The notes beneath the pieces were generated by a model. That model was not told the origin of the DNA and searched no databases. It was given only the letters and a program-made list of their open reading frames with translations. Both the position numbers and the translations under genes were made by a program. Positions 53,315 to 61,942 of a DNA stretch of 64,000 bases are shown in pieces. Positions within the stretch are counted from its first letter, which is position 1, and every line of letters begins with the position of its first letter. The DNA comes from Streptomyces sp. AJS327 (GTDB lineage: Bacteria > Actinomycetota > Actinomycetes > Streptomycetales > Streptomycetaceae), in the NCBI RefSeq assembly GCF_013450295.1, contig NZ_SKBR01000001.1:1182001-1246000 (forward strand), written 5' to 3'.

Positions 53315-53701
53315 GCCGGGCCGCTTCCCTCCGCCCGGCGTCACCGCCCACCGGTTCGCCCGGGCCCGTCGGTCCGGCCGCGTCCGTGGTGCGCGGGCGC
53401 CCGGTGTGACGCGCGGACGTGGCCCCGACCGTCCGCTCCGTGCGGAGCGTCACCCCCTTCCGTCCGTGCCCCGCCTGCCCCGGGCCCGCGTCCGACCGGT
53501 CGTCTCCGGGGTCGCGCGGCCGTCTCCGGGCCCCGGCCCGGTGCCGGGCCGCCGCACCCGGCCGCGTACGAGCCGGGTCAGCCGCGCGACCCGTCTCGGC
53601 CGTCCCGACACGGTGCCTCCGCGCCCCGCGCTGGCCCCGCCGCCCCGGGTGGCCCCGGTGAACCGGGTCCGGGCACATCCGCCGTGTTCCAGGAGTTCGT
53701 C

Positions 53702-55267
53702 ATGCCGACCACCGCCACCACCGCTACCACCACCCCGCCCGTCCCGGCTCCCGCCGTCTCGCCGTCCGCCGCCGTCCGGCTCGCCAACCCGGACGCGGAG
53801 GCCGCCGGTTGTCCGGACCGTCCGAACACTCCGGACGTCCCGAACAGCCCGAACAGCCCGGACCGCCCGAACCGCACGGCCGCCCCGGACGCGGTGCGGC
53901 GGGCGGGTGGGCCGCTGCCGGTGCTCGGGCTCGACGTGCGGGTGCCGCTCGCCGGGGGCGGCGAGGTGGAGTACGCCGCGCTGGACTACGCGGCCTCGGC
54001 CCCCGTACTGCGTCCGGTGTGGGACGCGGTGGCCGAGTACGCGCCGTACTACGGCAGCGTGCACCGGGGAGCCGGGCAGCTCTCCCGACTCTCGACCGAG
54101 CTGTTCGAGGAGAGCCGCGCGACGGTCGCCCGGTTCCTCGGCTGCCGCGCGGACGACCAGGTGGTGTTCACCCGGTCCACGACGGACGCGCTGAACCTGC
54201 TGGCCCGGGCGGTGCCCGCCGGTACCCGGGTGTTCGTCTTCGAGACGGAGCACCACGCGGCGCTGCTGCCCTGGCGCGGGCGGGACACCGTCTGGCTGCC
54301 CGCCCCCGGCTCGCCGGACGAGGCGGTCGCGGTGCTGGAGGAGGCGCTGCGCGCGGCGGCCCCCGCCGGGCCCGCGCTGGTCTGCGTGACCGGGGCCTCG
54401 AACGTCACCGGTGAACTCTGGCCGGTACGCGAACTGGCCGCCACCGCCCGCCGGTTCGGGGCCCGCACCGTACTGGACGCGGCCCAGCTCGCCCCGCACC
54501 GGCCGGTGGACGTGGAGCGGCTCGGGGTCGACTGGGTGGCGCTGTCCGGGCACAAGCTGTACGCCCCCTTCGGCGCCGGGGTGCTCGCCGGACGAGCCGA
54601 CTGGCTGGACGCGGCCGAGCCGTACCTGGCGGGCGGCGGTGCCAGCGGCCGGGTCTCCCGCCCGGCACGGGGTGGGGTGGAGGTCGAGTGGCGCACCGGA
54701 CCGGCGCGGCACGAGGCGGGTTCGCCCAACGTGATCGGCGCCCGGGCGCTCGCCGTGGCGTGCGAGGCGCTCACGGGCGCGGACTTCCCGCGGCTGGTGC
54801 GCCGAGAGCGCGCGCTGACGGCCTGGCTGCTCGACGAGCTGGCGCGGGTGCCGGGGGTGCGGGTGCTGTCGCTGTTCGGTCCGGCGGCGGACCGGGTCGG
54901 AGTGGTCTCCTTCGTCCTCGCGGGGTGGGACAGCGCGCGGCTCGCCGCCACGCTCGCCGAGGAGTTCGGCATCGGCGTACGGGACGGGCTGTTCTGCGCC
55001 CACCCGCTGGTCACCGCGCTGCTCGGCCCGGGCGGCGCGGACTCCGGGCCGGATTCCGGGCCGGGTTCGGCGCCGCTGACGGGGGACGGCGCCGGGCCGG
55101 AGGTGGCCGGTCCGCCGCCCGCCGGGCGCCCAGCCCCGGGAGCCGGGCCCGACGCCCGGCCGGGCGTTCCGCTGAGCGCGGTCCGGGTCAGCTTCGGCGT
55201 CGGCACGCCGGACGGGCACCTCGCCCGCTTCCTGGACGCCGTACGGGAGGTGGCGGCCCGGGGATAG
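53702..55267 (+). CDS. Class-V aminotransferase-fold PLP enzyme (cysteine desulfurase-like)
   Basis: A 521-residue PLP enzyme. The core from about residue 75 shows LDYAASAPVLRPVWDAV, a substrate loop with YYGSVHRGAGQLS, VFTRSTTDALNLLARAV, VCVTGASNVTGELWPV and the PLP lysine in ALSGHKLYAPFGAGVLAG. Residues 1-70 are a Thr/Pro/Asn-rich extension and about residues 445-490 a Gly/Pro-rich insertion. A reactive-Cys loop like that of IscS is not clear; CAHPLV lies in that region. Desulfurase, epimerase or lyase activity are all possible. ATG at 53702 has CAGGAG six bases upstream; SAM control suggests a role in sulfur metabolism. Confidence 0.87.
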   Translation: MPTTATTATTTPPVPAPAVSPSAAVRLANPDAEAAGCPDRPNTPDVPNSPNSPDRPNRTAAPDAVRRAGGPLPVLGLDVRVPLAGGGEVEYAALDYAASAPVLRPVWDAVAEYAPYYGSVHRGAGQLSRLSTELFEESRATVARFLGCRADDQVVFTRSTTDALNLLARAVPAGTRVFVFETEHHAALLPWRGRDTVWLPAPGSPDEAVAVLEEALRAAAPAGPALVCVTGASNVTGELWPVRELAATARRFGARTVLDAAQLAPHRPVDVERLGVDWVALSGHKLYAPFGAGVLAGRADWLDAAEPYLAGGGASGRVSRPARGGVEVEWRTGPARHEAGSPNVIGARALAVACEALTGADFPRLVRRERALTAWLLDELARVPGVRVLSLFGPAADRVGVVSFVLAGWDSARLAATLAEEFGIGVRDGLFCAHPLVTALLGPGGADSGPDSGPGSAPLTGDGAGPEVAGPPPAGRPAPGAGPDARPGVPLSAVRVSFGVGTPDGHLARFLDAVREVAARG

Positions 55268-55271
55268 CGCG

Positions 55272-55305
55272 GGTCCGGGGCGGGCCCCGGGGCGGGCCCC
55301 GGACC
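55272..55305. terminator. Bidirectional terminator
   Basis: Perfect 10-bp stem GGTCCGGGGC/GCCCCGGACC in the gap between the aminotransferase and the convergent glycerate kinase gene. Confidence 0.7.
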
Positions 55306-55376
55306 GGGCCGGATCGGGGAGACCCCGGCCCGCCCCGCTCGTCCGGGGCCCCACCCCGTCTCGCGTTGTCCGGGGC

Positions 55377-56825
55377 TCAGTGGGCCGGGGCGGGTGACCC
55401 CGTCCACGTTCCGGCGCGGGGGCGGACCGGGGGGCGCGGGCGCGCGCCCTGGGCGAGCTGGGTGCCCAACAGGACCATCCGCAGGGAGTGTTCCGCCGCG
55501 TCGGCGAGGTACTCGGCGCCCCGGTCGATGGCCTCGGCCAGCGGCACCGGACCGGGCTGAATGGAACGGAAGGCGTCGATGCCCGCCGCCCGTACCTCCT
55601 CAACGCCGGTGCCGAGCGTCCCGGCCAGCGCGAGCACCGGGCGGCCAGCCGCCTTCGCGCGGCGCGCGACCTCCGCCGGGATCTTGCCCCGGGTGGTCTG
55701 CCCGTCCAGCGAGCCCTCGGCGGTGACCACTAGGTCGGCGCGGGCCAGCCGGGCGTCGAGGTCCAGCCCCTCCATCCCGTCGAACAGCGCCTCGAAGCGG
55801 GGCAGGAGCCGCGCGCCGAGCGCGGCGAGACCGGCCCCGAGCCCGCCGGAGGCGCCGCTGCCCGGCGCGAACCGCAGATCGGGAGCGTCAGGGGAACCGG
55901 CGCCGTCCGGAGCCGCGGCGGAGCGGACGGCAGCGGTGTACGGGAGGACGTCCCGGGTGAGGAGCCCGGCCCAGCGCTCCAGGCCGAACGCCAGCTGCTC
56001 GACCTGCGCCGGGGTCGCGCCTTTCTGCGGCCCGAAGACCCGCGCCACCCCACGCGGCCCGCAGAGCACGTTGAACGGGTTGCAGGCCACGACGAGTTCG
56101 GTCTCCCGGAGCCGGGGGTCGAGCCCGGTCGGGTCGATCCGGTCCAGAAACGGCAACGCCCGTCCGCCGGGGGGCAGTTCGGCGCCGCTCGGGTCGAGCA
56201 GCCGGGCCCCGAGCGCCTGGAGGGCCCCGGCACCTCCGTCCGAGGTGCCGGAGTCGCCGCAGCCCACGAGAATCCGCCGCGCCCCCGCGTCCAGCGCGGC
56301 GCGGATGAGTTCCCCGACGCCGTGGGTGGTGGTGCGGCCGGGGTCGCGGCGGTCCCGGGGGACCAGCGAGAGACCGGCGACGGCCGCCATCTCGACGACC
56401 GCGGTGCGCCGCGCCGTCTCCCGGGCGCCGAGCAGCGCGAAGTGGGCCGGGACGGGCAGCCCGACGGGACCGGTGGCGGTGCGCCGGACCACCCGGCCGT
56501 CCCCGGCGGCGGCCAGCGCCCGCGCGGTGCCCTCGCCTCCGTCGACGAGCGGGATGAGGTCGAGGGTCGCGGTCGGGGCGGCGCGCCGCAGCCCCTCGGC
56601 GATCGCCTCGGCCGCGCGCTCGGCGGAGAGCGACTCCTTGAAGCCGCTCGGAGCGATCGCGAGGTGGTACGACCGGGCGGAACCGGCCGCACCGGACACC
56701 CCGGCCGCACCGGCCGGACCCGCTGAATCCGCCGGACCGGCTGAACCCGCCGAACTGGCGGGGACGGCCCGGCCGGTGGGGGCGGTGGCGCCGGGGGAGG
56801 GGTGCGGACGGGACGTACCGCGCAT
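55377..56825 (-). CDS. Glycerate kinase
   Basis: A 482-residue GckA/GarK-family kinase that phosphorylates glycerate. After an N-terminal 50-residue Gly/Ala/Pro/Ser repeat, the catalytic domain starts YHLAIAPSGFKESLSAERAA, and includes LIPLVDGGEGTARALAA, GCGDSGTSDGGAGALQALGA, VACNPFNVLCGPRGVARVFG and VVTAEGSLDGQTTRGKIPAE. An insertion rich in Gly/Pro/Ser lies mid-domain. ATG 56825 follows TAGGAG. The permease gene ends 10 bp upstream, so both form one operon. Confidence 0.93.
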   Translation of the reverse strand: MRGTSRPHPSPGATAPTGRAVPASSAGSAGPADSAGPAGAAGVSGAAGSARSYHLAIAPSGFKESLSAERAAEAIAEGLRRAAPTATLDLIPLVDGGEGTARALAAAGDGRVVRRTATGPVGLPVPAHFALLGARETARRTAVVEMAAVAGLSLVPRDRRDPGRTTTHGVGELIRAALDAGARRILVGCGDSGTSDGGAGALQALGARLLDPSGAELPPGGRALPFLDRIDPTGLDPRLRETELVVACNPFNVLCGPRGVARVFGPQKGATPAQVEQLAFGLERWAGLLTRDVLPYTAAVRSAAAPDGAGSPDAPDLRFAPGSGASGGLGAGLAALGARLLPRFEALFDGMEGLDLDARLARADLVVTAEGSLDGQTTRGKIPAEVARRAKAAGRPVLALAGTLGTGVEEVRAAGIDAFRSIQPGPVPLAEAIDRGAEYLADAAEHSLRMVLLGTQLAQGARPRPPVRPRAGTWTGSPAPAH

Positions 56826-56835
56826 GGCGAAGCTC

Positions 56836-58296
56836 CTAGGGGGTGAGAACCGGGACGCCGAGCAGCGGCCACACGGTCAGGGCGAAGAGCAGGACGAGTC
56901 CCGCCGTCAGCGGGGCGAGCAGCGCGGAGAGGCGCAGCAGGTCGCGGGGGGTATAGGTGGTGACGCCCGGTACGTCGGAGAAGAGCGCGACGGGCTTGGC
57001 CGAGGCGGGCAGCGTGTGGCAGAACCCGGCAGCCGCGGTGGAGGCGAGCGCCGCCGCCACGGGGTTGACGCCCGCGCTCGCGGCGGCGGCCACCACCAGC
57101 GGCACCAGCACGCTCGACCGCGCCGAACGGGACTGGAGCACCAGGTGGGCGGCGGTGCTGACCACCACCACCCCGGTCAGGAACAGCCAGGGCGGCACCG
57201 CCTCGCCACCGGGCAGCCCGCCCACCAGCCAGCCGGCGGCGCCCGACTCGGAGAGCGCCACGCCCATCGCCATCGTCGCCGCCATGAACAGCAGCAACGA
57301 CCAGGGCACGGTGGAGAGCGCCGACTTGAGCCGGACGGTGCCCAGCGCGGGGGAGGCCGCGACCACCGCCCCGATCAGCGCCACCAGCGCGGGCGGCACC
57401 CCGTGCAGCGGCTCGGCGCACCACAGCACCACCACGGTGCCCAGCAGCAGTGCCGCCCGGGACTCAGCCTGCGAGAGCGGGCCGCTGACCGGCGTCTCCG
57501 AGTGCTCCTGGAGCTGTTCGACGGTGATCCGGACCGGCCCGCGCCGGTCGGCCCGGCGGGTGGTGGTCAACAGCACCACCTCGGCGGCCAGATGCGAGCT
57601 GACGACGGCCAGCGGCAGCCCCAGTAGCAGCCACTGGGTGAACCCGATCTGCTCCTGGGTGGTCTGCCACAGCACGTTGACGGTGATGAGGTGGGCGCCC
57701 GCGCCGATCAGCGTGGCGACGGCGGAGAGCAGGATCACGGTGGGGAACAGCAGCGCCAGCATCACCACCAGCCGGGCGCGGTCCGCCAGCGCCTTCGCCA
57801 GCGCGAGGAAGACGGGCAGCGCCAGCGCGGCGCGGCCGGAGGTCGCGGGGATCGCGAAGGCGCTCACCACCAGGGCGGCGGTGGTCAGATGGGTCAGCTG
57901 ACGGACCGTGCGCGCCCCGCTGACCAGGAAGGCCGCGGCCCGTCCGGCCAGCCCCGTCCGCGACACCGCGGCGGCCAGCACGAACGCGCAGATCAGCAGC
58001 CACACGGTGGGTTCCCCGAGGGTGCCGAACAGCGCGTCGCTGCTGATCACCCCGGTGATGGCGAGGGCGAGTCCGGCGCCCAGCGCGATGTAGGTGTCGT
58101 CGACCGAGCTGCCGACCCAGGCGCAGGTGGCGAGGGTGAAGATGACCAGCGTGAGGCGGGCGTCACCGCTCAGCCCGGGGAAGTTCCCCGGGACGGCGAG
58201 GAGCGCGCAGACGCTGAGCGCGGTGCACAGCAGGACGCTCTGCCGGAGGTTCAGTGCCATACCCGAAAGGCTGACGCTCCACCGTGAGTCCGCCAT
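56836..58296 (-). CDS. SLC13-family (DASS) permease
   Basis: A 486-residue membrane protein with about 12 hydrophobic segments. The DASS-type repeated re-entrant hairpins are visible in VVSAFAIPATSGRAALALPV and in AAGFCHTLPASAKPVALFSD. It would move a dicarboxylate or a related anion; because glycerate kinase follows 10 bp later, glycerate or a precursor is a plausible cargo. The start is ATG 58296 or, less likely, ATG 58260; neither has a good ribosome site. Confidence 0.9.
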   Translation of the reverse strand: MADSRWSVSLSGMALNLRQSVLLCTALSVCALLAVPGNFPGLSGDARLTLVIFTLATCAWVGSSVDDTYIALGAGLALAITGVISSDALFGTLGEPTVWLLICAFVLAAAVSRTGLAGRAAAFLVSGARTVRQLTHLTTAALVVSAFAIPATSGRAALALPVFLALAKALADRARLVVMLALLFPTVILLSAVATLIGAGAHLITVNVLWQTTQEQIGFTQWLLLGLPLAVVSSHLAAEVVLLTTTRRADRRGPVRITVEQLQEHSETPVSGPLSQAESRAALLLGTVVVLWCAEPLHGVPPALVALIGAVVAASPALGTVRLKSALSTVPWSLLLFMAATMAMGVALSESGAAGWLVGGLPGGEAVPPWLFLTGVVVVSTAAHLVLQSRSARSSVLVPLVVAAAASAGVNPVAAALASTAAAGFCHTLPASAKPVALFSDVPGVTTYTPRDLLRLSALLAPLTAGLVLLFALTVWPLLGVPVLTP

Positions 58297-58305
58297 GAGC
58301 CGATC

Positions 58306-58341
58306 ATGAAGAGCGCTTCATCTGCTTCATCCCGGTTCATC
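58306..58341 (-). promoter_or_regulatory. TTCATC repeat cluster before the permease operon
   Basis: Three TTCATC copies (58317, 58326, 58336), the last two as TTCATCC spaced 10 bp, plus an ATGAAG/CTTCAT dyad at 58306-58321. It resembles the direct repeats before the adjacent OmpR-type operon (61050-61067), read on the opposite strand. Confidence 0.45.
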
Positions 58342-58485
58342 CGGGTCCCCGGACGCGTCCGGAGACCCCGTAGCCCGTAGCTCCCGTAGTCCCCGCACCC
58401 CCGCGGCTTCGTGGGTCCGTGGTCCGTGGTCCGGCGGCCGGAAACCGGGGGACGTCCGGTCGGACCTGGAGGCGGTCCCGCTGGG

Positions 58486-59145
58486 TCAGGGCAGGCGGTA
58501 GCCCATACCGCGCACCGTCTCCACACACCCGGGGCCGAGCTTCTTGCGCAGCGCCCGCACGTACACGTCGACGATGTTCGAGCCCGGGTCGAAGTCGTAG
58601 CCCCAGACGTGGGAGAGGATCTGGCCCCGGGAGAGCACCTGTCCCGGATGGCGCAGGAACAGTTCGAGCAGCACGAACTCCCGGGCCGTCAGATCCACCG
58701 TGTGCTCGCCCGAACGCGCCTTGCGGGTACGGAGATCGAGGGTGATCCCGCCGTTCCGCAACACCGTCACCTCGGGCGCGGCCACCGCCGTCCGCAGCCG
58801 CAGCCGTACCCGGGCCAGCAGCTCCTCGAAGCGGAACGGCTTCGTCATCCAGTCGTCGGCGCCCCCCTCCAGACCGGCGACGGTGTCCCGTACCGTGTCG
58901 CGCGCCGTCAGCACGATCACCGGCACCGTCACCCGGGACTCGCGCAGCTCCCGCAGGACCGAGAAGCCGTCCCGGCCGGGCAGTCCGATGTCGAGCAGCA
59001 CCAGGTCGAAGCCGCCGGTGCGGGCGTAGTCGAAGGCGGTGTTGCCGTCCGCCGCGACGGTGGTGGTGAAGCCGTTGGCGCGCAGCCCCTTGTCCACGAA
59101 GGTGGCGATGCGCTCCTCGTCCTCGGCGATCAGGATGCGGTTCAC
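58486..59145 (-). CDS. OmpR/PhoB-family response regulator
   Basis: A 219-residue regulator: receiver with Asp52 in LVLLDIGLPG and a DEE-type acidic site (AEDEE), then a winged helix (RTKARSGEHTVDLTAREFVL ... HVWGYDFDPGSNIVDVYVRA) of the OmpR class. GTG at 59145 overlaps the kinase stop by GTGA. It is last in the operon of Asp-rich protein, kinase and regulator. Confidence 0.95.
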   Translation of the reverse strand: MNRILIAEDEERIATFVDKGLRANGFTTTVAADGNTAFDYARTGGFDLVLLDIGLPGRDGFSVLRELRESRVTVPVIVLTARDTVRDTVAGLEGGADDWMTKPFRFEELLARVRLRLRTAVAAPEVTVLRNGGITLDLRTRKARSGEHTVDLTAREFVLLELFLRHPGQVLSRGQILSHVWGYDFDPGSNIVDVYVRALRKKLGPGCVETVRGMGYRLP

Positions 59146-60725
59146 GTCTCATCTCCCGGTTCTGCTACGGAGGGTGGCTCGGCGGCGGGGAGGACCAGGA
59201 CGAAGGTGGCGCCGCCGTCGTCCGTGGTGCGCCGCAGGTCGACGCGGCCTCCCGGATGTCCCTCGGCGATGGCCCGCACGATCGCCAGCCCGAGTCCGGC
59301 GCCGCTGCCCCGGGCCCCGCGCCGGGCCGAGCCACGGCGGAAGCGCTCGAAGACGCGCTCGGCGTCCTCCTCCCGCACCCCCGGCCCGTTGTCGGCGACG
59401 TACAGCTCCACCTCTCCCGCCGCCGACCTGCGGGAGCCGATACGGACGGCGGTGCGCGGCGGGGTGTGCTGCACGGCGTTCTGCGCGAGTTGCACCATGG
59501 CCTGCGTCACCCGCTGCGGGTCGAGCGAGACCGTGCCCTCCGCCACCTGGTCCAGCTCCCAGGGGCGCGGGCCCTCGCCCGGCGAGTCCCCGGTGTCCAA
59601 AGCCCGCACCTTGACGAACACGTCGGCGGTCAGTTCGGCCAGCTCCACCGGCTCCGGCGTCACGAAGTCGGGCCGCTCCACCTTGGCGAGCATCAGCAGG
59701 TCCTCGACGATGCGGCTCATCCGGTCCAGCTCGTCGGTGACCACCCGCACCGTCTCCTCGCGCTCCCGCACCCCCGACGCGCTCTGGTCCATCAGCTCCA
59801 GATGGCCGCGCACGATGGTGATCGGTGTCCGCAGCTCGTGCCCGGCGTCGTCGACGAACTGGCGCTGCGCGGCGAAGGCCCGCTCCAGCCGGTCCAGCAT
59901 GGAGTTGAAGGTCTCCGCGAGCGCGGAGACGTCGTCGTGGCCGTGGACCGGGATCCGCCGGGTCAGGTCCTGCTCGGTGAGCTGCGCCGCCGTCGTCCGT
60001 ACCAGCCGCACCGGGGCGAGGATGCGGCCCGCGACACCCCAGCCGATGACGCAGGTCAGCAGCAGCGCCACGCCCGATATGGCGAGCAGCACCCGGAACA
60101 CCTCGCCCACCCGCGCCTGTTCGCGGTCGGCGTGGAAGGCGACCACGAAGGTGCCGCGTTCGCTGCGGTCGCCACCCGGCTTCACGTCCACCTTCGCCCA
60201 GCGGATCTCGCCCTCGGGCCGGTGCAGGGTGCCGCTGCGTTCGGAGTCACCGGTGATGCTCCGCAGCGCCGGCTTGTCCCGGTAGAGGGGGAGCTGGGTG
60301 GGCAGGTCCCGGCGCTGCCGGATCACCGAGTCCTCGCCCACCACCCCGAGCAGTTCCTCGTCCGGGTCGGAGTACTGGCGTTCCAGGAAGACCCGCAGCA
60401 GCCGCCGCGCGGTGGTGAACGGCCCGCCGGTCTCCGGATCCTGGCCGCGCTTCACGAAGTTGGCGAACTCCCCGGTCTCCTGCGCCAGGAGCCGGGTCAC
60501 CCGCTGTTCCGTGTCGCGCAGCAGGATGGAGCGGGTGGTGGTGGCCACGGTGGTGAGCGCCACCGCCATCACCACCAGCAGCCACAGCACGATCCGGACG
60601 CGGGCCGAGAGCCGGCCGCGTGGCCGGGGCGGCTCGTCCGGAGGGGCGGAACCGTGCCGTCCGTCCGTCCGGACGGGGGTGCCGTCAGCCGTCCCGTCGG
60701 TCGTCCCCGTCGTCGTCGCGGTCAT
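59142..60725 (-). CDS. Sensor histidine kinase, HisKA type
   Basis: A 527-residue kinase with a basic Thr-rich N-terminus, one transmembrane helix (about 45-63), a periplasmic-side sensor of about 140 residues, a second helix (about 210-232), a HAMP linker (VAGRILAPVRLVRTTAAQLT) and the kinase core FVDDAGHELRTPITIVRGHL with His296, followed by N, G1 and G2 boxes (QLAQNAVQH, DNGPGV, GSGAGLGLAIVRAI). The start at 60725 lies inside the upstream gene, a 41-base overlap with no ribosome site, so a later start is possible. Confidence 0.92.
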   Translation of the reverse strand: MTATTTGTTDGTADGTPVRTDGRHGSAPPDEPPRPRGRLSARVRIVLWLLVVMAVALTTVATTTRSILLRDTEQRVTRLLAQETGEFANFVKRGQDPETGGPFTTARRLLRVFLERQYSDPDEELLGVVGEDSVIRQRRDLPTQLPLYRDKPALRSITGDSERSGTLHRPEGEIRWAKVDVKPGGDRSERGTFVVAFHADREQARVGEVFRVLLAISGVALLLTCVIGWGVAGRILAPVRLVRTTAAQLTEQDLTRRIPVHGHDDVSALAETFNSMLDRLERAFAAQRQFVDDAGHELRTPITIVRGHLELMDQSASGVREREETVRVVTDELDRMSRIVEDLLMLAKVERPDFVTPEPVELAELTADVFVKVRALDTGDSPGEGPRPWELDQVAEGTVSLDPQRVTQAMVQLAQNAVQHTPPRTAVRIGSRRSAAGEVELYVADNGPGVREEDAERVFERFRRGSARRGARGSGAGLGLAIVRAIAEGHPGGRVDLRRTTDDGGATFVLVLPAAEPPSVAEPGDET

Positions 60726-61017
60726 CGTGGTCGTCGTCCCGGTCGTCGTCGGAGTCGTCTGAGGCGCCCTCGTCGGTCGCCGGTGGCTGCGGGACCGACT
60801 CGTCGCCGGGGCTGCTGGCGCCCGGACTACGCGACGGACCACCGGAGTCCGAGGGGCCGGGGGAGCCCGAGGGGTCCGGGCTCTCGCTCTCCAGCTCCAC
60901 CGTGGCCGGTGACTCAGGCGGGTCAGGGCTGTCGTTGAGCGCGTAACTGGTCGCCGCGATACCGAGCGGGATGGCGACGACGGCGGTGAGTGCGGCTATG
61001 CGGTGTGAGAACGCCAT
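60685..61017 (-). CDS. Small secreted Asp-rich protein
   Basis: A 110-residue protein: signal peptide MAFSHRIAALTAVVAIPLGI, a Pro/Ser/Glu-rich middle, and an extreme acidic C-terminus with over half Asp (for example DDRDDDHDDRDDDG). It shares its last 41 bases with the sensor kinase gene in another frame. Adjacent position suggests the protein is released and sensed by, or modulates, the kinase, but no homologue of known function was recognised. The start is ATG 61017. Confidence 0.78.
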   Translation of the reverse strand: MAFSHRIAALTAVVAIPLGIAATSYALNDSPDPPESPATVELESESPDPSGSPGPSDSGGPSRSPGASSPGDESVPQPPATDEGASDDSDDDRDDDHDDRDDDGDDRRDG

Positions 61018-61049
61018 ACGGGGAAGGCTGCCCGCCCCCGATGGCACGC

Positions 61050-61067
61050 CGGATGAAGGACGGATGA
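61050..61067 (-). promoter_or_regulatory. Direct repeats CGGATGA spaced 11 bp
   Basis: CGGATGA at 61050 and again at 61061, exactly 11 bp apart, 33 bp upstream of the Asp-rich protein gene. An 11-bp direct repeat is the usual site for an OmpR/PhoB-type dimer. TATGAA nearby (minus strand, about 61073-61078) is a plausible -10. Confidence 0.5.
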
Positions 61068-61660
61068 GGGAATCTTCATAGGACCGGTTCTACCGGTAGG
61101 CGCCCCGGGTTCCGCAAGGTCAGGCGCCCGACGTTCCCGAGCAGTTCGCCACCCGTTCACCTGCCCCGGGTGAACGTCGAACGTCGAATGGTGAATGGTG
61201 AACGGCCGTACGGACACGGCGAATGGCGAACGGCCGTACGGGGCGCGACGGCCGGTGGACGTCGTACCGGTGCCCGGCCACCGGTGAACGGCCGTACGGG
61301 CAGCGGCCGTTCCGGACGGCCCCGCCTGGATCGGATGCGGCCCCGCTCAGGGGCGGCCGCTCCCGGGGAACCGCGAGGCCCCGGAGAACCGGACTGGCGG
61401 AACCCACCGGACAGCCGGAGAGGTGCCCGACCGGGGAACCGCACTGCCAGAGAGGTGTTCGGCCGGACAGGTGCCGGACCGGAGAGGCGTCAGGCCGTTG
61501 CTGACGGGCCTGGGAGCTGCCGGGCCGGGAAGGCGCCTGGCCGGATGCGCGAGGCGGGCGCGGCGAGGGACCGGAGCGGTGCCTGGCCGACGGGGTTGGC
61601 CCGGCTGGAGGGACGGGGTGGGCGCACCGCGCGGCGCCCGGGAGGGGCTGGAGAGGCCGG
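61068..61660. other. Gene-free stretch with repeats upstream of the OmpR-type operon
   Basis: About 590 bp. Three copies of GAACGGCCGTACGG (61200, 61228, 61286) and, from about 61380 to 61490, a degenerate set of GGAGAGGTG/GGACCGG-type units. Frames are open by composition only. Confidence 0.5.
61200..61299. repeat. Three 14-bp direct repeats
   Basis: GAACGGCCGTACGG at 61200, 61228 and 61286 (each perfect), each centred on the palindrome CCGTACGG. Related GAATGG and GTCGAACGTC fragments precede the first. Confidence 0.8.
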
Positions 61661-61942
61661 TCAGGCGTCCAGGCCGATGGCGAAGGCCGACTCCAGGTCG
61701 TGCTGCGAGTAGGTGCGGAAGGCGATGTGTGTCTCCGTGGACTCCACGCCCGGCACCTTGCTGATGCGCCCCGGGATGACCTCGGCCAGGTCGTCGTGCC
61801 GGGCGACGCGCACCATCGCGATCAGGTCGTGGGCGCCGGTCACCGAGTAGACCTCGCTGACCCCGTCCAGCGCCGCGATCTGCTCGGCGATCTCGGGGAT
61901 GCGGTCGGTGCTGGTCTTGATGAGCACGATCGAGGTGATCAC
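61661..61942 (-). CDS. Orphan Lrp/AsnC ligand-binding (RAM) protein
   Basis: A 93-residue protein consisting only of the AsnC/Lrp C-terminal RAM domain: TSIVLIKTSTDRIPEIAEQI, the GVSEVYSVTGAHDLIAMVRV core, and no helix-turn-helix. Such stand-alone domains bind amino acids or pair with full-length Lrp proteins. GTG 61942 has GGGAGAG and overlaps the rhomboid stop by GTGA, so the two are co-translated. Confidence 0.9.
   Translation of the reverse strand: MITSIVLIKTSTDRIPEIAEQIAALDGVSEVYSVTGAHDLIAMVRVARHDDLAEVIPGRISKVPGVESTETHIAFRTYSQHDLESAFAIGLDA

Noticed and set aside
53419..53661. Small plus-strand frame in the leader of the aminotransferase
   Set aside because: It is Arg/Pro-rich, with no ribosome site and no recognisable features.
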